In this document: positions 15,876 to 23,753 of the stretch, piece after piece | Numbering within the stretch: position 1 is the first letter of the stretch | Layout of the letters: each line of letters opens with the position of its first letter | DNA from: Evansella vedderi | GTDB taxonomy: Bacteria; Bacillota; Bacilli; Bacillales; Salisediminibacteriaceae | Assembly: GCF_030813435.1 (NCBI RefSeq) | Contig: NZ_JAUSUG010000026.1 | Location: 1 to 64,000 of the forward strand | Reading direction: 5' to 3' | Length of the DNA stretch: 64,000 nucleotides | Program-made: the position numbers and the translations under genes | The notes under the pieces: model-generated | Seen by the model: only the letters and a program-made list of their open reading frames with translations | Told to the model about the DNA's origin: nothing | Database searches by the model: none

Positions 15876-17720
15876 ATGAAAAGAAATCAATTAAAGGAAA
15901 TATTAGCGAAAACGAAAGCTCCTCCAGTTTTATTGTTTTCAAATTCAGACCATAGAAAAATGAATGCATGGTGGGATCGAATAAGAATATCCCCAGCCTA
16001 TAAACCAATGATTAATGAAATACGTGAAGAGGCTGAGCGACTATTGTCGGAGCAAGAACCTCCATTAACCTACTCTTTATTTAAACAATTTTCGGAAACA
16101 GGTTCTAGAAAGGAATTCGAAAAGGTTTATTTTTCTATTAGAAGAAGGTTGAATACATTTGCAATCATGTCCCTGTTAGAGAGGGAAGAAGAGAAGTATA
16201 GATTGGAGTTACAAAATACCATTTGGTCAATATGTAACGAGTATACGTGGTGTTTGCCTGCACATCTCAAGGAAAGAAAGGAAGAATTGAATCAGACTCC
16301 ATTGAGTCTAGATCATCCCAGATTTGATATCGATTTGTTCGCTGCAGAAACAGCTTTTGCCCTTAGTGAAATACTAAATTTAACAGAGGAGTTTATAGAT
16401 CCCCTTATTAAGAAAAGGGGGCGTGAGGAGGTTTATCATCGAATTTTTTGGCCATACAAGGAAGGCTGTTTTCATTGGGAAACAGCCCATCATAATTGGG
16501 CATCTGTATGTGCCGGTTCCGTTGGGGCTGCAGCACTATACTTGATGGACGATGTGGAGGATTTAGCTGCCATTTTGGAACGAGTATTAGTATCTATGAA
16601 TGCCTATTTAAAAGGATTTCATGAAGATGGGGTGTGTCTAGAAGGTTATACCTATTGGCAATACGGGTTTGGTTTTTATACTTATTTTGCTGATCTGTTA
16701 AAGAGTAGGACAAAAGGAGCGATTGATCTATTTGCTAACGAAAAAATTCATCAAATTGCTCTCTTTCAGCAGTCCTCCTTTATCCATGAGAACATTGCGG
16801 TAAATTTCTCTGATACGTTTTCCAATGTGTACACATTTATTGGTCTCAGTCATTATCTAAAAGGACTCTTCCCTGATTGTCACGTTCCCCCTGAAGTAAC
16901 TCGAGGAAAGTATACCGACGACCATTGTAGCAGATGGGCCCCGGCCATTCGTAACTTCGTTTGGTTTAATGACTCCTATAAAGGAACCCATTGGCCAGAT
17001 GAAACAATTTATTTTCCTAGTTCACAATGGTTTATCTCACGTCACACGACAGAAGTTGGGCATTTTGCTTTCACGACAAAGGGCGGAAATAACGGGGAGC
17101 CCCATAACCATAATGATGTAGGACATTTTATGTTATATAAGAACGGAGAAGCTTATTTATGTGACATTGGCTCAGGTCTTTACAATCGTGATTATTTTGG
17201 CGATAAACGATATACCTTTCTTTGTAATGGATCCCGAGGTCACTCTGTCCCTATTATTAATGGCCAATTCCAATCGGAAGGGATTCATCATAAGGGAATC
17301 GTTGAAAGAGTTTCTTGTGGAGACAATGGAAAAGACTCTATTCATATTAATATGACACAAACGTATGAAGTAGAGAACTTACAACGATTATTAAGGCAAT
17401 TCACATGGGAAAAATCTAGCAATCCTAGTTTAACATTAACAGATACGTATCGATTTTCTAGTCAGCCTCACTCTGTCGTTGAGCGGTTTATATCCCCGAT
17501 GAAGCAGATAGAAAAAACGAATCATGGCATTGTTATCCACGGAATTGAAGGGGCTCTATATGTAATATATGACCATAAAAAAATAGAGACTTCATGGAAT
17601 GAGGTAGAGTACAAGAATCACTTTGGAGAGAGTGCCGAAGTGACCATCATAGACATGCAATTGAAGGAACAAGATACAGATATTAATATAACCATTCAAT
17701 TTTACTTTACAGGCTGTTGA
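15876..17720 (+). CDS. Heparinase II/III-family polysaccharide lyase-like protein
   Basis: 614 residues. The N-terminal part is an alpha/alpha toroid (to about 330) with HNWASVCAGSVGAAALYL and the C-terminal part an anti-parallel beta domain with the signature PHNHNDVGHFMLYKNGEAYL (about residues 408-427). Family members cleave uronic-acid-containing polymers or oligomers by beta-elimination. There is no signal peptide, so it probably acts on imported oligosaccharides. The product would be a 4,5-unsaturated uronide, the substrate of the GH88 enzyme downstream. The last residues (TGC-stop) come from an adjacent dispersed element, so the natural C-terminus may be slightly altered. Confidence 0.78.
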   Translation: MKRNQLKEILAKTKAPPVLLFSNSDHRKMNAWWDRIRISPAYKPMINEIREEAERLLSEQEPPLTYSLFKQFSETGSRKEFEKVYFSIRRRLNTFAIMSLLEREEEKYRLELQNTIWSICNEYTWCLPAHLKERKEELNQTPLSLDHPRFDIDLFAAETAFALSEILNLTEEFIDPLIKKRGREEVYHRIFWPYKEGCFHWETAHHNWASVCAGSVGAAALYLMDDVEDLAAILERVLVSMNAYLKGFHEDGVCLEGYTYWQYGFGFYTYFADLLKSRTKGAIDLFANEKIHQIALFQQSSFIHENIAVNFSDTFSNVYTFIGLSHYLKGLFPDCHVPPEVTRGKYTDDHCSRWAPAIRNFVWFNDSYKGTHWPDETIYFPSSQWFISRHTTEVGHFAFTTKGGNNGEPHNHNDVGHFMLYKNGEAYLCDIGSGLYNRDYFGDKRYTFLCNGSRGHSVPIINGQFQSEGIHHKGIVERVSCGDNGKDSIHINMTQTYEVENLQRLLRQFTWEKSSNPSLTLTDTYRFSSQPHSVVERFISPMKQIEKTNHGIVIHGIEGALYVIYDHKKIETSWNEVEYKNHFGESAEVTIIDMQLKEQDTDINITIQFYFTGC

Positions 17721-17935
17721 AAAAGTTAAGTTTTTGATCTTTATATACGAAAACTTTGTTTTAATAAATTGCTTATATGATCTGAGTTGATTGAAGTGTA
17801 AGGCACGAGACTCCAGGAGGAAAAGCAACTGCGGAAGACCCAACAGGAGCACGTTAGTGCGACGAGGAGTTTGAAGCGTTGCCCGCGGAAGGGAGTGCCT
17901 AAGCGTAAATCAACTCCAAAATAAGCACAATAGCT
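17711..17935 (+). repeat. Dispersed element, copy B
   Basis: It begins with AGGCTGTTGAAAAAGTTAAG (supplying the stop codon of the preceding gene) and contains the GC-rich core GACTCCAGGAGGAAAAGCAA and GAAGCGTTGCCCGCGGAAG. This is the same family as at 21700-21955. The right boundary is approximate. No coding potential of its own. Confidence 0.7.
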
Positions 17936-17984
17936 TTCATTTATCGTGGTGTCTGTTAAGACTTTTGCAATGTGGAGGTGACCT

Positions 17985-19868
17985 ATGAATAACAATGTTT
18001 CGTTAATAACAAAAAATCCATTACGAACAAGGAAGGATGTAATAGAACTTTTTCATCAAATTTCTGAACCATTATTGGCTTACTTTAGTGAAGGGTCTGC
18101 TAGATTACATGTGGGGGATACAAATGCCCATTATGGTCATGATATTGCAGGTATGGAAGCCTTTTCGAGAGTTTTGTGGGGATTAATCCCTCTTTTAGCT
18201 GGAGGAGGGGAATCCAAACTATGGAAAATATATATGGAAGGAATGAAAAACGGCACCAATCCAAACCATGAAGAGTATTGGGGAGAGGTCCATGATTTTG
18301 ATCAGCGTTTAGTAGAAATGGCTGTTTTTGGTTACGCTCTTGCTCTTGCACCGGAAAAAATATGGGATCCACTAACAAACGTTGAAAAAGATCGGTTATA
18401 TAAGTGGCTAAATCAAATCAACCAAAAGGAGTTAGTCCCAAGTAATTGGCAGTTCTTTCGGGTTCTTGTGAATATTGGCTTTGCATCAGTAGGACTCCCA
18501 TATGATAAAGAAAAGCAGGAAGAATCCCTATTAAAAATGGAGTCTTATTATATGGGAGATGGTTGGTACAGTGACGGTCACAATGAACAACAAGATTACT
18601 ATATTTCCTTTGCGTTTCATTTTTATGGACTTATTTATGCCAAGGTGATGAAAGAAAAAGATCAAAAGAGGTCTCGAGAGTATATAGATCGTGCGGTGAC
18701 ATTTTCCGAAGATTATATTTATTGGTTTGCATCAGATGGTTCTGCACTCCCTTTTGGCCGAAGCCTAACTTATCGCTTTGCTCAAGGTGCATTTTGGAGT
18801 GCCCTGGCTTTTGCAGATGTAGAAGTAATGGACTGGGGAGTTGTAAAAGGACTAGTTTTACGACATTTGCGATGGTGGATGAAACAGCCGATTTTTACAA
18901 AAGATGGGTTACTAACAATTGGATATGCCTACCCCAATTTAATGATGTCGGAAAACTATAATGCTCCAGGTTCCCCCTATTGGGCATTAAAGACGTTTCT
19001 AGTTTTAACATTGTCAGAGGATCATCCGTTTTGGCAGTCGGAAGAAAAACCTTTACCAAGCCTAGAAAAACGGAAGGTACAGAAGCATCCCCGAATGATT
19101 ATTTGTCATAATGAAAAACAAGATCATGTATTTTCCCTAACATCCGGTCAATACTTAAAGTCGGTTCATGGGCAAAACGATGCAAAATATGGGAAGTTTG
19201 CTTATTCCAATCAATTTGGGTTTTGTATTCAAAAAGGAATTGATGGCCTTGGACAAGGAGCATTTGATTCCATGCTCTCATTAAGTGAGAGAGATGGCTA
19301 TTACCGGGTTCGAAAACGTTGTGAAGTAGTAAAATGGGAAAAGAACAGCTTATATTCCCTTTGGAAACCTTGGCATGACGTTAAGGTGGAAACTTGGCTT
19401 ATTCCTATTAATGAGTGGTGGCATGTTCGTATTAACAGGATAGATTCTTACAGGGAGTTGGATACAGTGGAAGGAGGCTTTTCTATACCTATAGAAAAGG
19501 ATGGTGTTCCAACTGTACCTAAGGTAAACCAGGAGGAATCTATACTTCAGTCAGAAAATGGAGTAGCTGTTCTATTAACTTTGGCGGGTAGCGGAATTAG
19601 GGATATGTTTGGGGAACGTACCCATACATTGGTCAAAACGGATCCGAATACAAATGTTCTATACTCTAGTCCTACTTATATACCTTCGTTGAAAGGATCG
19701 ATGGAGAAGGGGAGTGTTAAATGGTTTGGGTCCGCTATATTTTCCAGTTTTGGAGATGAAGATCCGATACCAGTATGGGAAGAGTTTCCGAAGGTTGATC
19801 AAAATGAAGAAAGTTTTCATGTTTATTATAAAGGTAACATAATATACGAGGCTAAATTTTTAAAATAA
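17985..19868 (+). CDS. DUF2264-domain protein, probable glycoside hydrolase
   Basis: 627 residues, soluble, with no signal peptide. The N-terminal two thirds (HYGHDIAGMEAFSRVLWGLI, VHDFDQRLVEMA, YYMGDGWYSDGHNEQQDYYI) follow the DUF2264 pattern of an alpha/alpha toroid, and the C-terminal third is beta-rich. Members occur in polysaccharide-use loci; I recall the family being linked to CAZy GH154 exo-glucuronidases but cannot check it. A place between a heparinase-like lyase and a GH88 enzyme fits action on uronic-acid oligosaccharides. GGAGGTGACCT precedes the ATG. Confidence 0.7.
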   Translation: MNNNVSLITKNPLRTRKDVIELFHQISEPLLAYFSEGSARLHVGDTNAHYGHDIAGMEAFSRVLWGLIPLLAGGGESKLWKIYMEGMKNGTNPNHEEYWGEVHDFDQRLVEMAVFGYALALAPEKIWDPLTNVEKDRLYKWLNQINQKELVPSNWQFFRVLVNIGFASVGLPYDKEKQEESLLKMESYYMGDGWYSDGHNEQQDYYISFAFHFYGLIYAKVMKEKDQKRSREYIDRAVTFSEDYIYWFASDGSALPFGRSLTYRFAQGAFWSALAFADVEVMDWGVVKGLVLRHLRWWMKQPIFTKDGLLTIGYAYPNLMMSENYNAPGSPYWALKTFLVLTLSEDHPFWQSEEKPLPSLEKRKVQKHPRMIICHNEKQDHVFSLTSGQYLKSVHGQNDAKYGKFAYSNQFGFCIQKGIDGLGQGAFDSMLSLSERDGYYRVRKRCEVVKWEKNSLYSLWKPWHDVKVETWLIPINEWWHVRINRIDSYRELDTVEGGFSIPIEKDGVPTVPKVNQEESILQSENGVAVLLTLAGSGIRDMFGERTHTLVKTDPNTNVLYSSPTYIPSLKGSMEKGSVKWFGSAIFSSFGDEDPIPVWEEFPKVDQNEESFHVYYKGNIIYEAKFLK

Positions 19869-20007
19869 ACTTAGCAATTGAATGAATTTCATAAATTTAT
19901 GCCCTTATAGACCAAGGCTTTTTAAGCATGAAAAAGGAGTACCTCCCCAAATGTCTAATTTACTCTTCTTCTATTTTAAAAATAAAATGGAAGACTAGTT
20001 AGAAGTT

Positions 20008-20450
20008 TACCTGTCTCATAAACAAATTTATGGAACATCTATCGTACCAGTAGCATTAGTTACCTGTTTCTTCAAGCGTTTATGAAACGTGTAATGAAAT
20101 GGAAGGGTGACTTACCTGTCTCATAAAGCGTTCATGAAACGCGTAACGGAATGGAAGGGTGACTTACCTGTCTCATAAAGCGTTTATAAAACGCGTAACG
20201 AAATGGAAAAGCCACTTACCTGTCTCATAAAAGCGTTTATGAAACGTGTAACGAAATGGAAAAGCCACTTACCTGTCTCATAAAGGGTTCATGAAACACG
20301 TAACGAAATGGAAGGGGACTTACCAGTCTCATAAAGGGTTCATGAAACGCGTAACGAAATGGAAGGGTGACTTACCAGTCTCATAAAGCATTCATGAAAC
20401 GCAACTAAAATGGAAGTACCACCTCATTTCTCATAAACCATTATGAAAGG
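20008..20450 (+). repeat. 52-bp tandem repeat array, about eight units
   Basis: Units start at about 20008 (degenerate), 20060, 20112, 20164, 20216, 20269, 20320, 20372 and 20421 (partial). Each reads TTACCTGTCTCATAAAG, then a dyad such as GCGTTCATGAAACGC, then GTAACGAAATGGAAGGGTGAC with small changes. Units are contiguous with no unique spacers, so this is not CRISPR. Five- to six-base inverted arms (GCGTT/AACGC or CGTTT/AAACG) sit in each unit. No open frame spans it on the + strand. Confidence 0.88.
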
Positions 20451-20513
20451 GGTAAATTTAATTAATTTTTAAAAAGATATAAACATTATTCTAAATTTTT
20501 TCTCATTATATGA

Positions 20514-20539
20514 AATTGAATTTGGCAATTGATTCAATT
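20514..20539. promoter_or_regulatory. Dyad before GH88, possible operator
   Basis: AATTGAAT and ATTCAATT are 8-base inverted arms separated by 10 bases. The right part AATTGATTCAATT is the reverse complement of AATTGAATCAATT at 1921-1933, just before the GntR-type motif. It is AT-rich, so chance is possible. Confidence 0.3.
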
Positions 20540-20562
20540 AGGAAATTCGAATAGGAGGCGAA

Positions 20563-21696
20563 ATGATTATGGCAGGAAGAGAGCTACCTTGGTTGGAGGA
20601 AGCGTGGACAAGGGTGCATCAAAAAGTGGAAAGAACGAGTAAGAAAATTGGAGGTAATTTTCCACATGCAAGTATAAATGGGGAATACAAACTAGAATCC
20701 CCCCACTGGTGGACAGCAGGTTTTTGGCCTGGCTTGCTCTGGCTGTTATACCGCGATTCGAATAAGGAAGCTTTTAAACGTACCGCAGAGGAGTGCGAAT
20801 TAAAGTTAGATAAGGTAATTACGGATTATTACCGCCTTGACCATGATATGGGTTTTATGTGGACGTTAACAAGTCTTACGAATTACAAGTTTACGAGTAA
20901 TGAAGATTCTAAGCGTCGTGCCTTGTTAGTGGCAACAATTTTATTAGGTCGTTTTAATGTGAACGGAAACTATATTCGTGCGTGGAATCCGTGGCAGGAA
21001 GGGGAAGATAATTCTGGTTGGGCAATCATCGATTGTTTAATGAATTTACCCTTACTCTATTGGGCTTCGGAAGAGACAGGAGATCCTCGTTATAGAAATG
21101 CTGCAAAAAAACATGCAGACACTGTACTTACGTATTTTGTGCGTAGTGACGGAGCTGTTCATCACATTGTACGTTTTGATTCCGATAGCGGGGAGCATGT
21201 TGAAAACATTGGCGGCCAAGGTTATTCGGCGGAATCAGCTTGGTCCAGAGGAGCTGCGTGGGCCATTTATGGGTTAACGTTAAGCTACCATTATACAGGT
21301 GAGGATAAGTATTTACAGGGAGCAAAAAAGGTTGCCCATTTCTTTGTTACATATTTACCAGAGGATATGGTTCCCCATTGGGATCTGCGCATTCCAGAGG
21401 GAGTTCCAAAATACCGCGATTCATCTGCGGGAGCCATTGCAGCATCAGGACTTCTTTTACTTGGGGAAAAAGCAGGTGCTTTAGAAGGAACCGTTTATCG
21501 TGATATGGGAACAAGGATACTTGAATCTTTATTCGTTAACTATGGAGCTTGGGAAAACGAGGAAGAAGATGGGCTCATTCTTCACGGAACGGGGCATTTT
21601 CCAGAAGGAAGAAATGTAGACGTCCCTCTCATTTACGGAGATTACTTTTTTGTAGAAGGATTAGCCAGGTTAAAGGGCTATAATGGCTTGTTTTAA
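20563..21696 (+). CDS. ugl: GH88 unsaturated glucuronyl hydrolase
   Basis: 377 residues, the same length as the Bacillus sp. GL1 enzyme as I remember it. The alpha6/alpha6 barrel has the conserved HDMGFMW (Asp95) and IIDCLMNLPLLYWASEETGD (Asp157), the likely catalytic pair, and the SRGAAWAIYGL and DSSAGAIAASGLLLL motifs. It removes 4,5-unsaturated uronic acid from the non-reducing end of lyase products by vinyl-ether hydration. Cytoplasmic, with no signal peptide. AGGAGG lies five bases before ATG 20563; ATG 20569 is also possible. A GH105 assignment is less likely because of length and motif spacing. Confidence 0.85.
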   Translation: MIMAGRELPWLEEAWTRVHQKVERTSKKIGGNFPHASINGEYKLESPHWWTAGFWPGLLWLLYRDSNKEAFKRTAEECELKLDKVITDYYRLDHDMGFMWTLTSLTNYKFTSNEDSKRRALLVATILLGRFNVNGNYIRAWNPWQEGEDNSGWAIIDCLMNLPLLYWASEETGDPRYRNAAKKHADTVLTYFVRSDGAVHHIVRFDSDSGEHVENIGGQGYSAESAWSRGAAWAIYGLTLSYHYTGEDKYLQGAKKVAHFFVTYLPEDMVPHWDLRIPEGVPKYRDSSAGAIAASGLLLLGEKAGALEGTVYRDMGTRILESLFVNYGAWENEEEDGLILHGTGHFPEGRNVDVPLIYGDYFFVEGLARLKGYNGLF

Positions 21697-21699
21697 TTA

Positions 21700-21957
21700 A
21701 TTAGGGTGTTTTTGCAAACTTTGTGTTTTTTTTAAAAGCTTGGAGGAGCGAAAGGCGGCGACTCCAGCGGGAAAAGCAACAAGTCTTTTCTTGCGACGAG
21801 CAAGCGAGCGGCGCAGGAGCAGCTGAAGACCCCACAGGGCGGTTTTCCCGAGGAGGCTGAAGCGTTGCCCGCGGAAAGCGTCCGCCTGTAGCGTATAAAA
21901 GCAAAAAAATGCTTCAACAATAACAATCTATGCGAAAAGAGCCAATAAATAAGAATA
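21700..21957 (+). repeat. Dispersed element, copy C (fullest copy)
   Basis: The left end TGTTTTTGCAAACTTTGTG and the right end ACAATCTATGCGAAAAGAGC are imperfect inverted repeats. The interior has AGCTTGGAGGAGCGAAAGG, CGGCGACTCCAGCGGGAAAA and, at 21841-21876, the core identical to the inverted copy at 163-198. It fills most of the gap between GH88 and PL22. The rest of the gap (21958-22137) shows no feature except the PL22 ribosome site. Confidence 0.75.
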
Positions 21958-22137
21958 CGAGTCAGTAAAAATGATCTTCGTGCAAAGGGAGCCATTACTT
22001 TTTTATTTAATTCCTATTCCCCTCATTCTCTTCTAAAATCTTCGTTTTAAAGTCTAAGGCAAAAAAGTATTATTGTTGGAAAGTGTGATTAATTATATTG
22101 TAATTCTATAAACGGATAAAAGGAGATGTAGTATTAC

Positions 22138-23331
22138 ATGGGAAAGGGAACGACTTTTGAAAGTGAAATATCAACATTTAATGATTCCATAAGTGGTGTT
22201 CAAATAACGAAATTAACGAATTATTTAACCCATAATTTTCACACTTATTTTACAAACAATGGCTGGTATGATCAAAATAAAAAACTATTAATAGGATCAG
22301 ATCGAGGGAATTGTACGAATTTATATAGTATGGAATTGGAAACAGGTATGTTAACACAATTGACAGAATTCACTAAGGAAGATGTGGCTGGTGTTCAAGG
22401 TACATACATTAACCCTCAAAAAAACGAAGCTTATTTCACCAAAAATAATACAATTGTTGCACTGAATTTAGACAGTCTAGAAGAGGAAGAAATTTATACC
22501 TCCCCGGAAGGATATAATTTAAGTAATTTAAGCTGTACTGCCGATGGGAAACATCTTGCCTTCGGTTTATCTGAAGACCTTTCCCATAGAATAAAAAGCA
22601 ATTTAGGCGGTGGATATATCGGTTTTGAAGAAATCGAAGCCGCCAGACCACATTCCCAAATTTGCTTGTTATCTCTAGAAACAAAGGAAAATGAGGTTGT
22701 CCATGAAGAAAACCGTTGGATTGGTCATGTCAATGTCTCACCGACTCAGTCTCATTTATTATCCTTTTGTCATGAAGGACCGTGGGAAAAGGTTGACCAT
22801 CGTATCTGGCTACTAGATTTACAATCAAAAAAAGTCTGGAAAATAAGAGATGGCCACCCTAACCAATTTGCTGGACATGAATATTGGCATGCGGATGGTT
22901 TGCATATTGGCTATCATGGTTTTACAGAGTCTCTAACTCGTAAGGATGGTAAGTTTTTAGGAAGTATTAAATATGACAATACAAATAGAAAGGAATATGA
23001 TTTCCCCTATCAAAATATGCATATTCATTCAAATGATGAGAGTTTGATAGTAGGAGACGGCCAGCAAGCAAGTGCTTATCACGGGGAAACCTATAAAGAT
23101 TGTATCTTTTTATGGAACAAGGTTGAGGGAAGGATGGGAGGACCAAGAATATTATGTAAACATCGTGGTAGCTTTCAAACTCAGAAGGTGCATGTTCACC
23201 CTAAGTTAAGTCCAGATAAGTCCCAAGTGTTATTTACTAGCGATATGGATGGTTATGGGAACGTTTACTTGGCTCATATTCCTCCATTGGAAAGTCTCCC
23301 TTTACTAACAGATTTACTTAAAAATAATTAG
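22138..23331 (+). CDS. ogl: PL22 oligogalacturonate lyase
   Basis: 397 residues forming a seven-bladed propeller of the TolB/Ogl type. Conserved pieces are IGSDRGNCTNLYSMEL, HPNQFAGHEYWHADG, GYHGF and a late VHPKLSPDKSQVLFTSDMDG, which include the histidines that bind the catalytic manganese in PL22. It splits digalacturonate and unsaturated digalacturonate into 5-keto-4-deoxyuronate units in the cytoplasm, an end step of pectin breakdown. No signal peptide. The AAAGGAGAT site precedes the ATG. Confidence 0.88.
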   Translation: MGKGTTFESEISTFNDSISGVQITKLTNYLTHNFHTYFTNNGWYDQNKKLLIGSDRGNCTNLYSMELETGMLTQLTEFTKEDVAGVQGTYINPQKNEAYFTKNNTIVALNLDSLEEEEIYTSPEGYNLSNLSCTADGKHLAFGLSEDLSHRIKSNLGGGYIGFEEIEAARPHSQICLLSLETKENEVVHEENRWIGHVNVSPTQSHLLSFCHEGPWEKVDHRIWLLDLQSKKVWKIRDGHPNQFAGHEYWHADGLHIGYHGFTESLTRKDGKFLGSIKYDNTNRKEYDFPYQNMHIHSNDESLIVGDGQQASAYHGETYKDCIFLWNKVEGRMGGPRILCKHRGSFQTQKVHVHPKLSPDKSQVLFTSDMDGYGNVYLAHIPPLESLPLLTDLLKNN

Positions 23332-23344
23332 GAGAAAAAACAGT

Positions 23345-23545
23345 ATGGTAAAACTATCGTTGTTTTTTTATTTTTGTTTTCTTCCTATACATCAATAGGG
23401 GCCTTAATGCCTCTCTATTTAGATACCAAGGATTGAATACGGAACAAATTAGGATTGCCCTTGCTTTAGGTTCTGTGATAGCTGTAGCTGGCCAAACGTT
23501 TTTTTGGTTATTTAAGTGATAAAAAATACTTATTTCATCCTCCAT
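23345..23545 (+). pseudogene. N-terminal remnant of an MFS sugar transporter
   Basis: Starting 13 bases after the PL22 stop, MVKLSLFFYFCFLPIHQ is followed by a stop, then GALMPLYLRYQGLNTEQIRI and ALALGSVIAVAGQTFF, and after a one-base shift GYLSDKK. That is the first two membrane helices and the loop A motif of a major facilitator sugar transporter. The remainder is gone, replaced by repeat-derived DNA. Confidence 0.7.
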
Positions 23546-23740
23546 GATGCAAATTGCAATTGTAGGGGTCTACTCTGAAAATACAAATTCCGTGTTGCCG
23601 TTCGCACTCTAGAAGGAGTGAAAGGCGGCGACTCCAGCGGGAAAAGCTTTTCATTCTCCATGGTGCAAAATTTTGCTTGCATGGGTGTCTCCATGAAAAT
23701 ACAACCAATATTTTAGAAAACAGTCTATTAAAAAGAAAAG
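23546..23740 (+). repeat. Dispersed element fragment, copy D
   Basis: It contains GAAAGGCGGCGACTCCAGCG (23620-23639), identical in this stretch to copy C, flanked by two similar direct segments: CTCCATGATGCAAA with TGAAAATACAA at left, and CTCCATGGTGCAAA with TGAAAATACAA at right. The right flank ends like copy E (ATTTTAGAAAACA). Boundaries are approximate. Confidence 0.6.
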
Positions 23741-23753
23741 AGGGTGAATTTTT

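Larger units (their letters stand above)
19869..20562. other. Gap holding a 52-bp tandem array
   Basis: 694 bases without a gene. The middle is the tandem array at 20008-20450. The last 100 bases hold a dyad (20514-20539) and the GH88 ribosome site. The first 140 bases show nothing recognisable. Confidence 0.7.

Noticed and set aside
20008-20450. CRISPR array
   Set aside because: The whole 52-base unit repeats with no variable spacers and no cas genes are nearby; it is a plain tandem repeat.
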